Assembly: GCF_010365105.1 (NCBI RefSeq) | Contig: NZ_JAAFGZ010000019.1 | Span: forward strand, 1-58,166 | Direction of reading: 5' to 3' | Source of the DNA: Polaromonas sp. | Lineage (GTDB): Bacteria; Pseudomonadota; Gammaproteobacteria; Burkholderiales; Burkholderiaceae_C | DNA: 58,166 nt | In this document: one piece after another, positions 17,318 through 25,471 of the stretch | How the letters are laid out: every line of letters begins with the position of its first letter | Position numbering within the stretch: position 1 is the stretch's first letter | Notes under the pieces: model-generated | Seen by the model: only the letters and a program-made list of their open reading frames with translations | What the model was told of the DNA's origin: nothing | Database searches by the model: none | Position numbers and translations under genes: made by a program

Positions 17318-18061
17318 ATGTTCAGACTTGACGGAAAAGTGGCGCTCGTCAGCGGCGCCGGGCGCGGCATGGGCCTGGGCGTGGCGCAGACGCTGGCGCG
17401 CCAGGGTGCGACCGTCCTCATCAACGATTTCTACCCCGAGCGTGCCGAAGCCGCTGCACAAACGCTGCAGGGCGAAGGCCTGAAGGCACACGCCGCAGCC
17501 GCCGACATGACCGACCGCAGCGCGATTTTTGCGATGGTCGAACGGCTGGCGGCCAAGCACGGCGCGATTGACGTGTTTGTCCACAACGCCGGCATTCCGG
17601 CCCAAGGCTGGGGCTACAGCCAGTTTCTGGATTCGCCGCCGTCCGAATGGGATGCCTGGCTGCAACTGAACCTGCACGGCCTGATGCATGCCTGCCAGGC
17701 GCTCCTGCCCGGCATGATCGAGCGCCGCTGGGGCCGCATCATTGCCATCAACTCCGACGCCGCCCGCACCGCCACCGGCATGGGACTGTGCGCCTATGGC
17801 GCGGCCAAGGCGGCGGCTGTCGGCTTCATCCGCAACCTGTCGGGCGAGGTGGGCCGCCATGGCATCACCGCCAACGCCCTGTCGCTGGGCACCATGAACA
17901 ACTGGGAAGGCGCCGAGCAGATCGCCCGCAAGACCAACTCGGTCGGCCGCGCCGGCTCGCCGCAGGACGTGGGCGCGGCCGTGGCCTACCTGGCTTCGTC
18001 CGAAGCCGAATGGGTCAACGGCCAGCTGCTGCCGGTCAACGGCGGCAGCCTGGTTTGCTGA
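17318..18061 (+). CDS. Short-chain dehydrogenase/reductase (first of tandem pair)
   Basis: A 247-residue classical SDR enzyme. The NAD(P)-binding motif is GAGRGMGLG (~14-22), NNAG appears as HNAG, and the catalytic Ser-Tyr-Lys set is visible as INSDAARTATGMGLCAYGAAKAAA. The C-terminal region (EAEWVNGQLLPVNGGSL) is usual. Substrate cannot be read from the sequence. The start at 17318 was chosen for AGGAAG upstream; an ATG seven codons earlier is possible. The next gene encodes a clearly related SDR (shared INDFYPERAE, TANALSLG-MNN), so the pair arose by duplication and may act on successive or stereochemically different substrates. Confidence 0.88.
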   Translation: MFRLDGKVALVSGAGRGMGLGVAQTLARQGATVLINDFYPERAEAAAQTLQGEGLKAHAAAADMTDRSAIFAMVERLAAKHGAIDVFVHNAGIPAQGWGYSQFLDSPPSEWDAWLQLNLHGLMHACQALLPGMIERRWGRIIAINSDAARTATGMGLCAYGAAKAAAVGFIRNLSGEVGRHGITANALSLGTMNNWEGAEQIARKTNSVGRAGSPQDVGAAVAYLASSEAEWVNGQLLPVNGGSLVC

Positions 18062-18092
18062 GTTTTTTTATTTCCAATGCAAGGACTTTTTC

Positions 18093-18857
18093 ATGCGTGA
18101 CACCACGGCTCCCCTGTTCAACCTCAGCGGCCGCGTAGCGCTGGTCACCGGCTCCGGCCAGGGTATGGGCCTGGGCGCGGTGCGCGCGCTGTGCCGCCAG
18201 GGCGCCCGCGTCGTCATCAACGACTTCTACCCCGAGCGCGCCGAAAGCGCCGCCGCCGCGCTGACGGCCGAGGGCTTCAGCGTCTGCGCTGCGCCGGGCG
18301 ACATCACCCTGCCAGAGGTGCGCGAGCGGATCGTCGCCACCGCGCGCAATACCTTTGGCGAGATCGACATCCTGGTGAACAACGCCGGCGTGCCGCCCGG
18401 CATGCCGAATTCGCTGCGCACCTTCAAGGATCTGGGCGACGAGGACTTCGAGCGCCAGCTGGATTTGAACCTGCGCGCCATCCTGGGCCTGACGCGGCTG
18501 GTGCTGGACGGCATGTGTGAGCGCGGCTTTGGCCGCATCGTCATCATCACGTCCGAGTCGTGGCGCAACGGAATGGCCATGGGGCTGTCGAACTACGCAG
18601 CGGCCAAGTCGGCGGCGCTGGGCTTCATGCGCCACCTGGCGCACGAGGTCGGCCGCCAGGGCGTGACGGCCAATGCGCTGTCGCTGGGCGCGATGAACAA
18701 CTTTGGCTACGACGAAATCGCCAAACGCAACACCGCTGTCGGCCGCGCCGGCACCGCCGACGACGTGGGCGCGGCCGTGGTCTATCTGGTGTCCAACGAA
18801 GCGAGCTGGATGAGCGGCCAGGTCATTGCACTGAACGGCGGCTCCTGCACCGCCTGA
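18093..18857 (+). CDS. Short-chain dehydrogenase/reductase (second of tandem pair)
   Basis: A 254-residue SDR with cofactor motif GSGQGMGLG (~20-28), NNAG at ~90, and the catalytic set in IITSESWRNGMAMGLSNYAAAKSA. It is a tandem paralogue of the preceding gene, 31 bases downstream, and likely cotranscribed. Substrate is unknown; the neighbouring, now truncated, MFS transporter and third SDR suggest that the region once held a catabolic cluster. The short spacing and a GGAC before the ATG support the start. Confidence 0.88.
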   Translation: MRDTTAPLFNLSGRVALVTGSGQGMGLGAVRALCRQGARVVINDFYPERAESAAAALTAEGFSVCAAPGDITLPEVRERIVATARNTFGEIDILVNNAGVPPGMPNSLRTFKDLGDEDFERQLDLNLRAILGLTRLVLDGMCERGFGRIVIITSESWRNGMAMGLSNYAAAKSAALGFMRHLAHEVGRQGVTANALSLGAMNNFGYDEIAKRNTAVGRAGTADDVGAAVVYLVSNEASWMSGQVIALNGGSCTA

Positions 18858-18882
18858 TGCGCCTTTGCCAGCCTCAAACATA

Positions 18883-18950
18883 TTTCAAGCAAAAAAGGCA
18901 ATTTGCGCAAGTCTGGCTTGCGTTGATAGCTATTAATTCAGTAGCGCAAG
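18883..18950. repeat. Dispersed hairpin repeat, copy 1
   Basis: TCAAGCAAAAAAGGCAATTT, then a TTGCGCAAG/CTTGCG hairpin, then GATAGCTATTAATTCAGTAG. A related arrangement (TCAAAAATGCC, GCATGC/GTATGC hairpin, AGCTACTGATTTAATAGC) is at 33615-33690. From memory, Comamonadaceae genomes carry many such short elements between genes. Here it follows the SDR pair and may act as a terminator. Confidence 0.5.
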
Positions 18951-19378
18951 GCTAAAGTTTTCTGGTTGCCTGGTTGATGTGTCATGTATTGGCCATTGCC
19001 AAGAACCGTCGCCGCAGCATGTCCCGGCCTCAAGGCGTGATGATGCGCAAAAGACCGCGCCAGATTTGCGCTGCTGAGGGCCCGGTTTTGCTCCTGAAAA
19101 CATAGCCAACAAAGCTTGCCGGATAAGCGTGAATGACATTTTTTAACCCTAAAATTGACTGTATGTGCCGGCCATGCCCATAGCGGCGGCATCCTGCACT
19201 GCGCCAGCCTGTGCAGGCGCCATCGTCTGAGCGGACGATGACTGGAGTTCGCTCACGCCAAAAAATGCAGTCAAGCCCTGCTCATGAACCTACAACAGAT
19301 GCGAACAGCGAACGCCAAGCCTGACTTGTTCACGGGCAGGCTTGCCGAGCCCAAGTTTTACCCGCGAGGACATTTTCC
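18951..19378. other. Intergenic stretch, no gene seen
   Basis: No convincing coding region; frames on either strand have no family features. It ends with the leader of the truncated MFS gene, where GAGGAC precedes the ATG. Confidence 0.4.
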
Positions 19379-19636
19379 ATGACCCAACCCGCCCACGGCT
19401 GGCGCAGCCACTACGCCCTGCTGATGCTGCTGTTCGTCTATACCATGAGCTTCATCGACCGGCAGATCATGGGCATCCTGGTGCAGCCCATCAAGCAGGA
19501 ATTTGGCGTGTCCGACACCGCCATGGGCGTGTTGGTCGGGCCGGGCACCAGCGTATTGACGCGGATGCCTTTGGACGCCAGCACTTTGGCCATGCTGCGC
19601 GTCAGGCCCATCAGCGCCGCTTTTAACGCGCAGTAA
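19379..19636 (+). pseudogene. 5' fragment of an MFS transporter gene
   Basis: The first ~54 residues (HYALLMLLFVYTMSFIDRQIMG, VQPIKQEFGVSDTAMGVLVG) are the start of a major facilitator transporter: transmembrane helix 1 and the following periplasmic segment. After about 19535-19545 the frame leaves the family and reads the opposite strand of the neighbouring dehydrogenase. All later helices are missing. The normal start with its ribosome site is kept, so this is a once functional gene cut by a deletion. Confidence 0.8.
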
Positions 19637-20085
19637 TGCGCCGGCCCGTCGCCGCTGGCCGCTGCGGTGCTGGCGACATTGATCACCACGCCGCGCGTGC
19701 CGGCCTTGAGCATGGCGCGCACGGCCTGGCGGGCGCAGTAGAAAGCGCCGTTCAGGTTGACATTGAGTACCCGCGCCCAGGTTTCATCGCTGATGTCGGC
19801 AAAGGCATCGACCGAGCCAATGCCGGCGTTGTTGACCAGCACATCGACCCTGCCAAAAGTGGCAACGACTTCATCGACCACGGCAGCAACGGCTGCGCTG
19901 TCGGCCACGTTCAGGCTGCGCGCCATGCTGCGTCCGCCCAGCCCGGCCAGCGACTCCTGCGCGGCTTCCAGGTTCAGGTCCAGCGCCACCACGATGGCGC
20001 CCTCCTGGATAAAACAGCGCGCAATGGCACGTCCCATTCCCTGCCCTGCACCGGTCACCAAGGCTACTTTGTCTGCGAGTCTCAT
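19438..20085 (-). pseudogene. 3'-truncated short-chain dehydrogenase gene
   Basis: The protein starts normally (MRLADKVALVTGAGQGMGRA) and has the NNAG motif and the catalytic region VINVASTAAASGDGPAHYCALKAA, so Ser, Tyr and Lys are present. It is normal up to RVNTLVPGPTNTPM (around 19535), where the usual C-terminal ~55 residues should follow. Instead the frame runs through the opposite strand of the MFS fragment to 19438. The last SDR helices and substrate loop are missing, so activity is doubtful. Confidence 0.8.
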
Positions 20086-20379
20086 CTGTTGTTCCTTTAC
20101 GAATCATGGGGGTCAATCTGATGATCAAAGCTTAGTCAACGACTAGCGAGAGGCCATCGTCTGATGAGACTATTGATCACCCTTGATTTATTCAGAGCTG
20201 TCTCAATTCGCAAGAAATGAACCGTCTGCGCTTGATCATCGGCAAGGTCAGGGGCCAATACGCACCCTCCCCTGTTGCCCTCATGCATCCAGGTATTTTT
20301 TTAGAACAAGAACACGTCGTCTTTTAAGGAAATGAACGGTTTAATCGATCATGTTCTTCATTATTTTCATGGCATAACC
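20086..20379. promoter_or_regulatory. Intergenic region with repeated TGATCA-type sites
   Basis: No gene. GATGATCAA near 20119, TTGATCA near 20175 and TTGATCATC near 20233 are related half or whole palindromes upstream of the leftward dehydrogenase. They may be operator sites for an unknown regulator. The right part would hold the end of the sigma-54 activator transcript; no clear terminator stem was found. Confidence 0.3.
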
Positions 20380-21516
20380 CTAAGATTGCACCTTCATATT
20401 TGTGGGATCGATACCGTGCTTTTTGACAAGCTTTCCAAAAGCCCGACGCTCCTTACCAGCCAGCCGCGCGGCCTGCGTGACATTGCCGCCTGCCTGGCGC
20501 ATGACCTCCATAGCGTAGTCATGCTCGAAGGCACGTAGCACCTCGGCCTTAGCCTGCTGGAAACTGGACATGGTTTTACCGGCTGTGTATTTTTCATGAG
20601 GGGATGCCGATGGTGCCGCGCAGATCGTCGGGCCATCTTCCATCAGCAACTCGCGATGTACCCAATTCTCCAGTTCGCGCACATTGCCCGGCCACAAATA
20701 GTTGCCAATCCAGGCCAGTGTTGCGGTATCAAAATTCTTGCGCGGCAGCTTGTATTTGTCGGAAAGCGTGCAAAGGAATTGCCGGGCCAGAAGTTCTGCA
20801 TCACCGGTTCGTGCACGCAGTGGCGGCAGTACCAAATGCAATATTTTCAACCGGTACAGCAGATCACAGCGAAAATGTCCGTTCTGCATAATTCCGCTCA
20901 GTGCCTGGTTGGTTGCTGCGATGACACGCACATCGGTACGCTGCTCCTGAGAGCTCCCCAGTGGCCGGAAATGCTGGTCCTGCAAGAATCTCAGCAACGT
21001 AACTTGGGCCTTGGCGCTCAGCGCATCAACCTCATCCAGAAAGAGCGTGCCTCCGTTGGCCTGTGCCACAAGGCCGCGGCGTGCGGTTTTCGCATCGGTG
21101 AAGGCGCCGCGCTCATGGCCAAACAATTCGGCCTCGACCAAATGGTCTGGCAGTGCCCCGCAATTGACGGGAACGAACGGCCTGCCCCTGCGCGTTCCCC
21201 GGTAATGGACGGCGCGCGCAACCAGTTCCTTGCCCGAGCCAGTTTCACCTTCGATCAACAAGGGCGCTTCGCTTGTTGCAATACGGCGAAGCTGCGACAG
21301 CGTGGCAAGGAAGGCCGGCGATGCGCCCAGCAATTCACTGCACCCGTCTTCGTTAGTCAGGCAGCCATGGCACCCGGTATCAGGCCCGTTCATCAGCTTG
21401 ACCTTGACAACTGCAAGCGGATCGAAATGGGGAGCGAAATTTTCGGCTTGTGAGGGCGTTTCATTCAGCTCAACTCCTTGCGTTGACGGTGCATGAACCG
21501 CAAAGCAAATGATCAT
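20380..21516 (-). CDS. Sigma-54-dependent activator, probable regulator of the injection system operon
   Basis: A 378-residue bacterial enhancer-binding protein. The AAA+ domain (~62-290) has Walker A GETGSGKE (90-97), a GAFTDA loop (137-142) instead of the usual GAFTGA, Walker B GGTLFLDEVD (155-164), and the arginine-finger region. A Fis-like helix-turn-helix ends the protein (GGNVTQAARLAGKERRAFGKLV). There is no receiver or GAF domain; the ~60-residue N-terminus instead holds three cysteines, CHGC...C (49, 52, 59), a possible metal or redox site. It lies at the downstream end of the eCIS operon, same strand, and a sigma-54 promoter precedes that operon. The exact start is uncertain; no strong ribosome site precedes the ATG. 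Confidence 0.85.
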   Translation of the reverse strand: MIICFAVHAPSTQGVELNETPSQAENFAPHFDPLAVVKVKLMNGPDTGCHGCLTNEDGCSELLGASPAFLATLSQLRRIATSEAPLLIEGETGSGKELVARAVHYRGTRRGRPFVPVNCGALPDHLVEAELFGHERGAFTDAKTARRGLVAQANGGTLFLDEVDALSAKAQVTLLRFLQDQHFRPLGSSQEQRTDVRVIAATNQALSGIMQNGHFRCDLLYRLKILHLVLPPLRARTGDAELLARQFLCTLSDKYKLPRKNFDTATLAWIGNYLWPGNVRELENWVHRELLMEDGPTICAAPSASPHEKYTAGKTMSSFQQAKAEVLRAFEHDYAMEVMRQAGGNVTQAARLAGKERRAFGKLVKKHGIDPTNMKVQS

Positions 21517-21628
21517 CGGTTCAAAGTCGTAATTTGCTCCATTTTTGATTTCATAAACAGGAAATCAATGTTTCTGATGTAACGCAAGGCTATAAACCTG
21601 ATGGCCATTTCTTTGCTGAAACCTTTAT

Positions 21629-22156
21629 TTACTCCAACATTATTCGCAGTATTTGCAATTCAACATCCAAGCCTTTTTGAAAGGTTTCCAGCTGGCGAGA
21701 CGCTTCCTGCGCCTGCTTTTGCGCATCGGAAGATTCGCTGCCGGCCTCGTCAAGCTGTTTTTTCAGAAGCGGATCGCTTTCGATCAGGCGCTTGACGGCT
21801 GCGCTTTTGACGGTGGCCGTCACAGCGGCGCGGTCGGCGGCCAGCGCCTCGGCGCTGCTCTTCATGCGCTGGGCCACCGCTTGCAGGCCTTCGCGGGTGC
21901 GGGTGGTGAAGTCTTCAAAGGAATTGCCGGCAAGCGACTGGCTGTCGGCGTCCTTCAGTTCGGGCGCCTCGGGCAGCAGCAGCACGGTGCCCGCTTCTAG
22001 GTGCTGAAAATCCGCATGGGGATTGAGCATCCTGATCTGCTCCAGGGTCGCCTGGCTCAGTTCCTGGCTGCCGGCCTGGCCGCCTGCGGGGTTCCTGAGC
22101 AGCCTGGCGCTCAGGGCCTGCAGGTCGGATGCTTGCTCGATGACGATGAACCGCAT
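21629..22156 (-). CDS. Last eCIS gene: LysM-like and coiled-coil protein
   Basis: A 175-residue protein. Residues 1-66 (MRFIVIEQASDLQALSARLL, then LEQIRMLNPHADFQHLEAGT) look like a LysM-type or gpX-like domain: the NPH(A/L)xxL and L-x-A-G-T pieces are typical. The remainder is a long charged helix, probably coiled coil (DEAGSESSDAQKQAQEASRQ). AGGAGA lies before the ATG at 22156; an upstream extension lacks features. In eCIS loci, LysM-like proteins sit at the baseplate. The helical tail makes it the only candidate in the cluster for a very short ruler-like protein, but this is speculative. Confidence 0.6.
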   Translation of the reverse strand: MRFIVIEQASDLQALSARLLRNPAGGQAGSQELSQATLEQIRMLNPHADFQHLEAGTVLLLPEAPELKDADSQSLAGNSFEDFTTRTREGLQAVAQRMKSSAEALAADRAAVTATVKSAAVKRLIESDPLLKKQLDEAGSESSDAQKQAQEASRQLETFQKGLDVELQILRIMLE

Positions 22157-22199
22157 GGGAGATTCTCCTGGTGGGGCGGGGTCAGGGTTGGCGGGCCGT

Positions 22200-25100
22200 T
22201 CAGCCGATGAGGTTGAGCGGCAGCATTTCGGGCCGCAGCGGCGCATTGATCGGGCGCGTGGTGATGTTGCCGATGGCAGCGACCAGCGCCCTGCCGTTGA
22301 CCACGCGAATCGAGTCTTCGGCGCCGCGCACGCGGTTGGCGTGGATGAGGGCGACCGGTGTGTTCAGCAGCACGGCGCTGGTACTGAAATTGGCGCGCAG
22401 CTCGCAGCGGTTGTCGTTGAACAGCACTTCACCGCTGGCGCTCACGTCCACTGCCGGCGCGCGTCCGCGCGCGATGAAGACATTGCCCAGCACCGAGGCG
22501 CTGGCGCCTTGCACCGGCACGGCCGCACCGGCGGCATCCACGCCGGACGGAACCGTGTTGACCCAGGCCTGGCTGCCCGACAGCACCAGGATGCGGCTGT
22601 CGTCCACACGCAGTGCGGTGAAGCGCCCCAGGCGCGAGACCAGGTTGCCGCCGGGCTGGGGCTCGTCGATCTGCAGCGCCAGCCAGGCGATGTCGCTGGG
22701 CTGGTAGCTGGGCTGGGCGTCGCGCTCGACATGGTTATGGCTGATCTCGGCTTGCGCGTAGGGTGCGCGCACGCTGATGCCGGCCACGACGCCGCCGAAG
22801 TTGTCCAGCGGGCCTACTTCCAGGATGTCGTTGCCGCTGATGCGCGGACGCTGCACCGAAAATACGGCAATGCCCGCCACCAGTTGCCTGTTTTCGGCCG
22901 CGTCCCGGCCAATCTGGCGCAGCGTGTTGCCAGCCACGGTGGCCGATTCGGTGCGGAAAATGCCGATGCCCAGCGTCATGCCGGTATTGGCAATATCGGA
23001 GCGCAGGCCAATGCCGCGCAGCTGGTTGTTTTCAATCGACAGCGAGCCGGCGCGGGCGGAGTCAACCATCACGATGCCGTTGCCGCACTGCTCGATGAGG
23101 TTGAGCTTGACGATCAGCGCCTGCACCGGAGCCGCAACCAGAATGCCGGCGTCTGGAAAGCCACTCACCTGGTTGGCCAGCACCTGGCACTGGTTGCTGC
23201 CGTTCCTGTCCAGGCCGGTAGTGAGTTCGATGCCCGCGCCGCTGCGCGGGCGGTCGCCATCGGCCGTAGCCTGGAGCTTGTTGCCTTCGATCCAGGCGCC
23301 ATCGACCGCGCAGCGAATGCCGGCGCCGTGCAGATTCAGGTTGTTGCCGCACAGGCGCACGCTGGCACCGGGCAAGGCAAAGCCTTCGGCGGCCAGGCCG
23401 ACTTCATGGCTGCCAATCACCTGGTTGCCGGTCATGCGGGTTTCAAAGGCATGGCCGACGGCGCCTGCCAGCCGCACCGCACTGCCCGAGCACCAGAACA
23501 CGTTGTCGTCGATGCGCAGCACGGCCGACAGCAGCAGGCGGGGCGCTTCTTCCTCGCGTGGCTCCAGCGCGCGCACGCCGTCGGATGCGATGAACAGGTT
23601 GCCTTCTATCGTCGCGCCGGCCACCACGCCGCTGAGCGTGACCGCCGCGCCCTGCGCATCGGCGTTGCCCAGCACCGCCACGGCGAGCCGGCGCAGCGCC
23701 AGCCCCAGCACGGTGCGAATGCTGATGGCCGACTGGCGCCCGAGCGAAAAGATGGCCAGATCGTCGATGACTACCGCCAGGCTGCGCTCGATGATGAAGG
23801 CCGAACCGGGTGACGCGATCATCGTCGCCGGACCCTGGCCGGTGATGCGCAGCGACCGGGCACCGCGCACGCGCACCGGCTCGCGCAACACATAGGCGCC
23901 GGCGTGCAGGCAGACCGTGCCGCCGCTATCCCTTGACTTGTCCACGGCATCCTGGATCGTGAGTTGACCGCTGGCATGCGACTCGGGCGTGACGCACTGG
24001 GTGCAGCCGCAGTTTTCGCCTGCCGTTGCCTGCGGCGGCCAGGGATGGCGGCAGTCGTTCACCGTGCCGCTGGCCACGTCCCAGAACCCCAGCCGCGCGT
24101 AATGGTGATGAATGCCGCGCGGCGGCGCGCCGTCCAGCAGTTCAATCGACGCATCGGCCGTGCGCGCGGCGAATTCCCAATGGTCGCCGGCCCTGAAAAC
24201 CTGGGTGCCGGTGACGCCGGTGGTGCCAAAGCTCACCGTGATGCCGTTTTCCAGCAGCAGCGCGGTGCCGGCTGCGGGCACCTTGATCAGACCGGTGGTG
24301 CTTGCCGCATCCAGGTCCTGCACCTGCACCGGCGTGCCGCTGGCGTCGGTGCGAAAGACGCGGCCTTTCTGGTCCCAGCGGCGCACGCGCAGGTTTTTCG
24401 CGAGGGGCCAGTTGCTGTCGGGAAAGGCGCCGGGCAGCATCGCGGCTGGCAGCGCGGACGCAAAGCTGATGCGGCGCGTGACCTCATCGACAGTGACCTG
24501 GCGCATTTCACCGGCGGCCTGGGAGAATTCGCGCGCGTCGTCGGTGATCTCGACCCAGTCGCCGCTGCTGATGCGCAGCACCTCGTCGCGTCCCAGGCTG
24601 TCGAGTTCCAGCGCCGTGCCGGACACCACGCTGGCCACGCGGCTGCCCATGCTGGCGTTCTCGCGCGACCACTTGAAGCTGGCTGTGCCGCCGGGCTGGC
24701 CGGGGTCGTGGATCTCGACGCGGTAGAGCTGGTTTTCCAGCCCCCGGTAGCCGCCACTGGGCGGCAGCTCGCAAGGATCGTCGGCGGGCGGCACGTCGAA
24801 AGTGCCAGTGGTCAATACGCCGGTCGATGGCGCAATCAACTCGCTCCAGCCCGGGATGCCGGCGTCAGGCGTGGCGCAGCTGGCGCTGCTTCCGGCATCG
24901 GGCGCCAGCACGCGCACCTGCCAGACGGTCTGCAGGCGCGAACTGGTTTCCACGCCGACGGCGCTTTCCACCAGGCCCGGCTGCTCCAGGTGCGTGACCT
25001 CGCGGCTCCAGACATCGAGGTACACCAGGTGCCGGCCGGCGGTTGGCAGCGTGGGCGGCTCGGGCAGGTAGGGCTGGCTGGCATAGGGGGTCTTGCCCGC

Positions 25101-25436
25101 AAAGCTGGTCTCGGACAGCAGGCTGTCAAACACGCGCAGCGCCGCGTCTTTCGAGTCGGCGCCATGGTTTTCGGCCAGCAGGCCATCGACGTACAGCCGG
25201 CCCTTGTCGATCTCCAGCAGGCCTGCCGCCACGGCGGTCACCTTGAAGGCGTTGGGCGTGGTGCTGGACACCGTGGCGCGGCCCAGCGTGTCGCTGGCGA
25301 GCGCGCGCAGGCGCCGGTCGATCAGCGCCACCAGCTCGTTCGCGTCGGCATCGAGCAACACGCCGCCCTGCTTGAGCTCGACGCCCGCGTAGTCGAGCAG
25401 AGGGTTCAAGCGCACTCTGGAAAAGTCGGCAGCCAT
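22200..25436 (-). CDS. Giant DUF6519/beta-helix protein of the injection system
   Basis: A 1078-residue protein. It opens with DFSRVRLNPLLDYAGVELKQ and GVLLDADANEL, the signature of DUF6519 proteins found in phage-tail-like loci. Residues ~450-1070 are repetitive, with many short right-handed beta-helix turns (for example NGIVMVDSARAGSLSIENNQL), as in pectate-lyase-like and tail-fibre folds. Two cysteine pairs (CGCTQC at ~470) precede the helix. It is likely a baseplate-attached fibre or receptor-binding element. It starts with GGAG-like sequence upstream and lies 35 bases after the gpI-like gene. No separate tail-fibre gene of the Afp13 type is present, which supports this role. Confidence 0.75.
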   Translation of the reverse strand: MAADFSRVRLNPLLDYAGVELKQGGVLLDADANELVALIDRRLRALASDTLGRATVSSTTPNAFKVTAVAAGLLEIDKGRLYVDGLLAENHGADSKDAALRVFDSLLSETSFAGKTPYASQPYLPEPPTLPTAGRHLVYLDVWSREVTHLEQPGLVESAVGVETSSRLQTVWQVRVLAPDAGSSASCATPDAGIPGWSELIAPSTGVLTTGTFDVPPADDPCELPPSGGYRGLENQLYRVEIHDPGQPGGTASFKWSRENASMGSRVASVVSGTALELDSLGRDEVLRISSGDWVEITDDAREFSQAAGEMRQVTVDEVTRRISFASALPAAMLPGAFPDSNWPLAKNLRVRRWDQKGRVFRTDASGTPVQVQDLDAASTTGLIKVPAAGTALLLENGITVSFGTTGVTGTQVFRAGDHWEFAARTADASIELLDGAPPRGIHHHYARLGFWDVASGTVNDCRHPWPPQATAGENCGCTQCVTPESHASGQLTIQDAVDKSRDSGGTVCLHAGAYVLREPVRVRGARSLRITGQGPATMIASPGSAFIIERSLAVVIDDLAIFSLGRQSAISIRTVLGLALRRLAVAVLGNADAQGAAVTLSGVVAGATIEGNLFIASDGVRALEPREEEAPRLLLSAVLRIDDNVFWCSGSAVRLAGAVGHAFETRMTGNQVIGSHEVGLAAEGFALPGASVRLCGNNLNLHGAGIRCAVDGAWIEGNKLQATADGDRPRSGAGIELTTGLDRNGSNQCQVLANQVSGFPDAGILVAAPVQALIVKLNLIEQCGNGIVMVDSARAGSLSIENNQLRGIGLRSDIANTGMTLGIGIFRTESATVAGNTLRQIGRDAAENRQLVAGIAVFSVQRPRISGNDILEVGPLDNFGGVVAGISVRAPYAQAEISHNHVERDAQPSYQPSDIAWLALQIDEPQPGGNLVSRLGRFTALRVDDSRILVLSGSQAWVNTVPSGVDAAGAAVPVQGASASVLGNVFIARGRAPAVDVSASGEVLFNDNRCELRANFSTSAVLLNTPVALIHANRVRGAEDSIRVVNGRALVAAIGNITTRPINAPLRPEMLPLNLIG

Positions 25437-25471
25437 GGTGGTTCTCCCGGATGGTCGTTGGCCTTGTGGAA

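Noticed and set aside
22023..23813. Long open frames opposite the eCIS genes (for example 22023-23813 and 27823-30018, plus strand)
   Set aside because: They are mirror frames of high-GC genes. The compositions are unnatural (His, Arg, Gln and Ala rich) and no family motif is visible, while the minus-strand frames carry clear domains and coupled starts.
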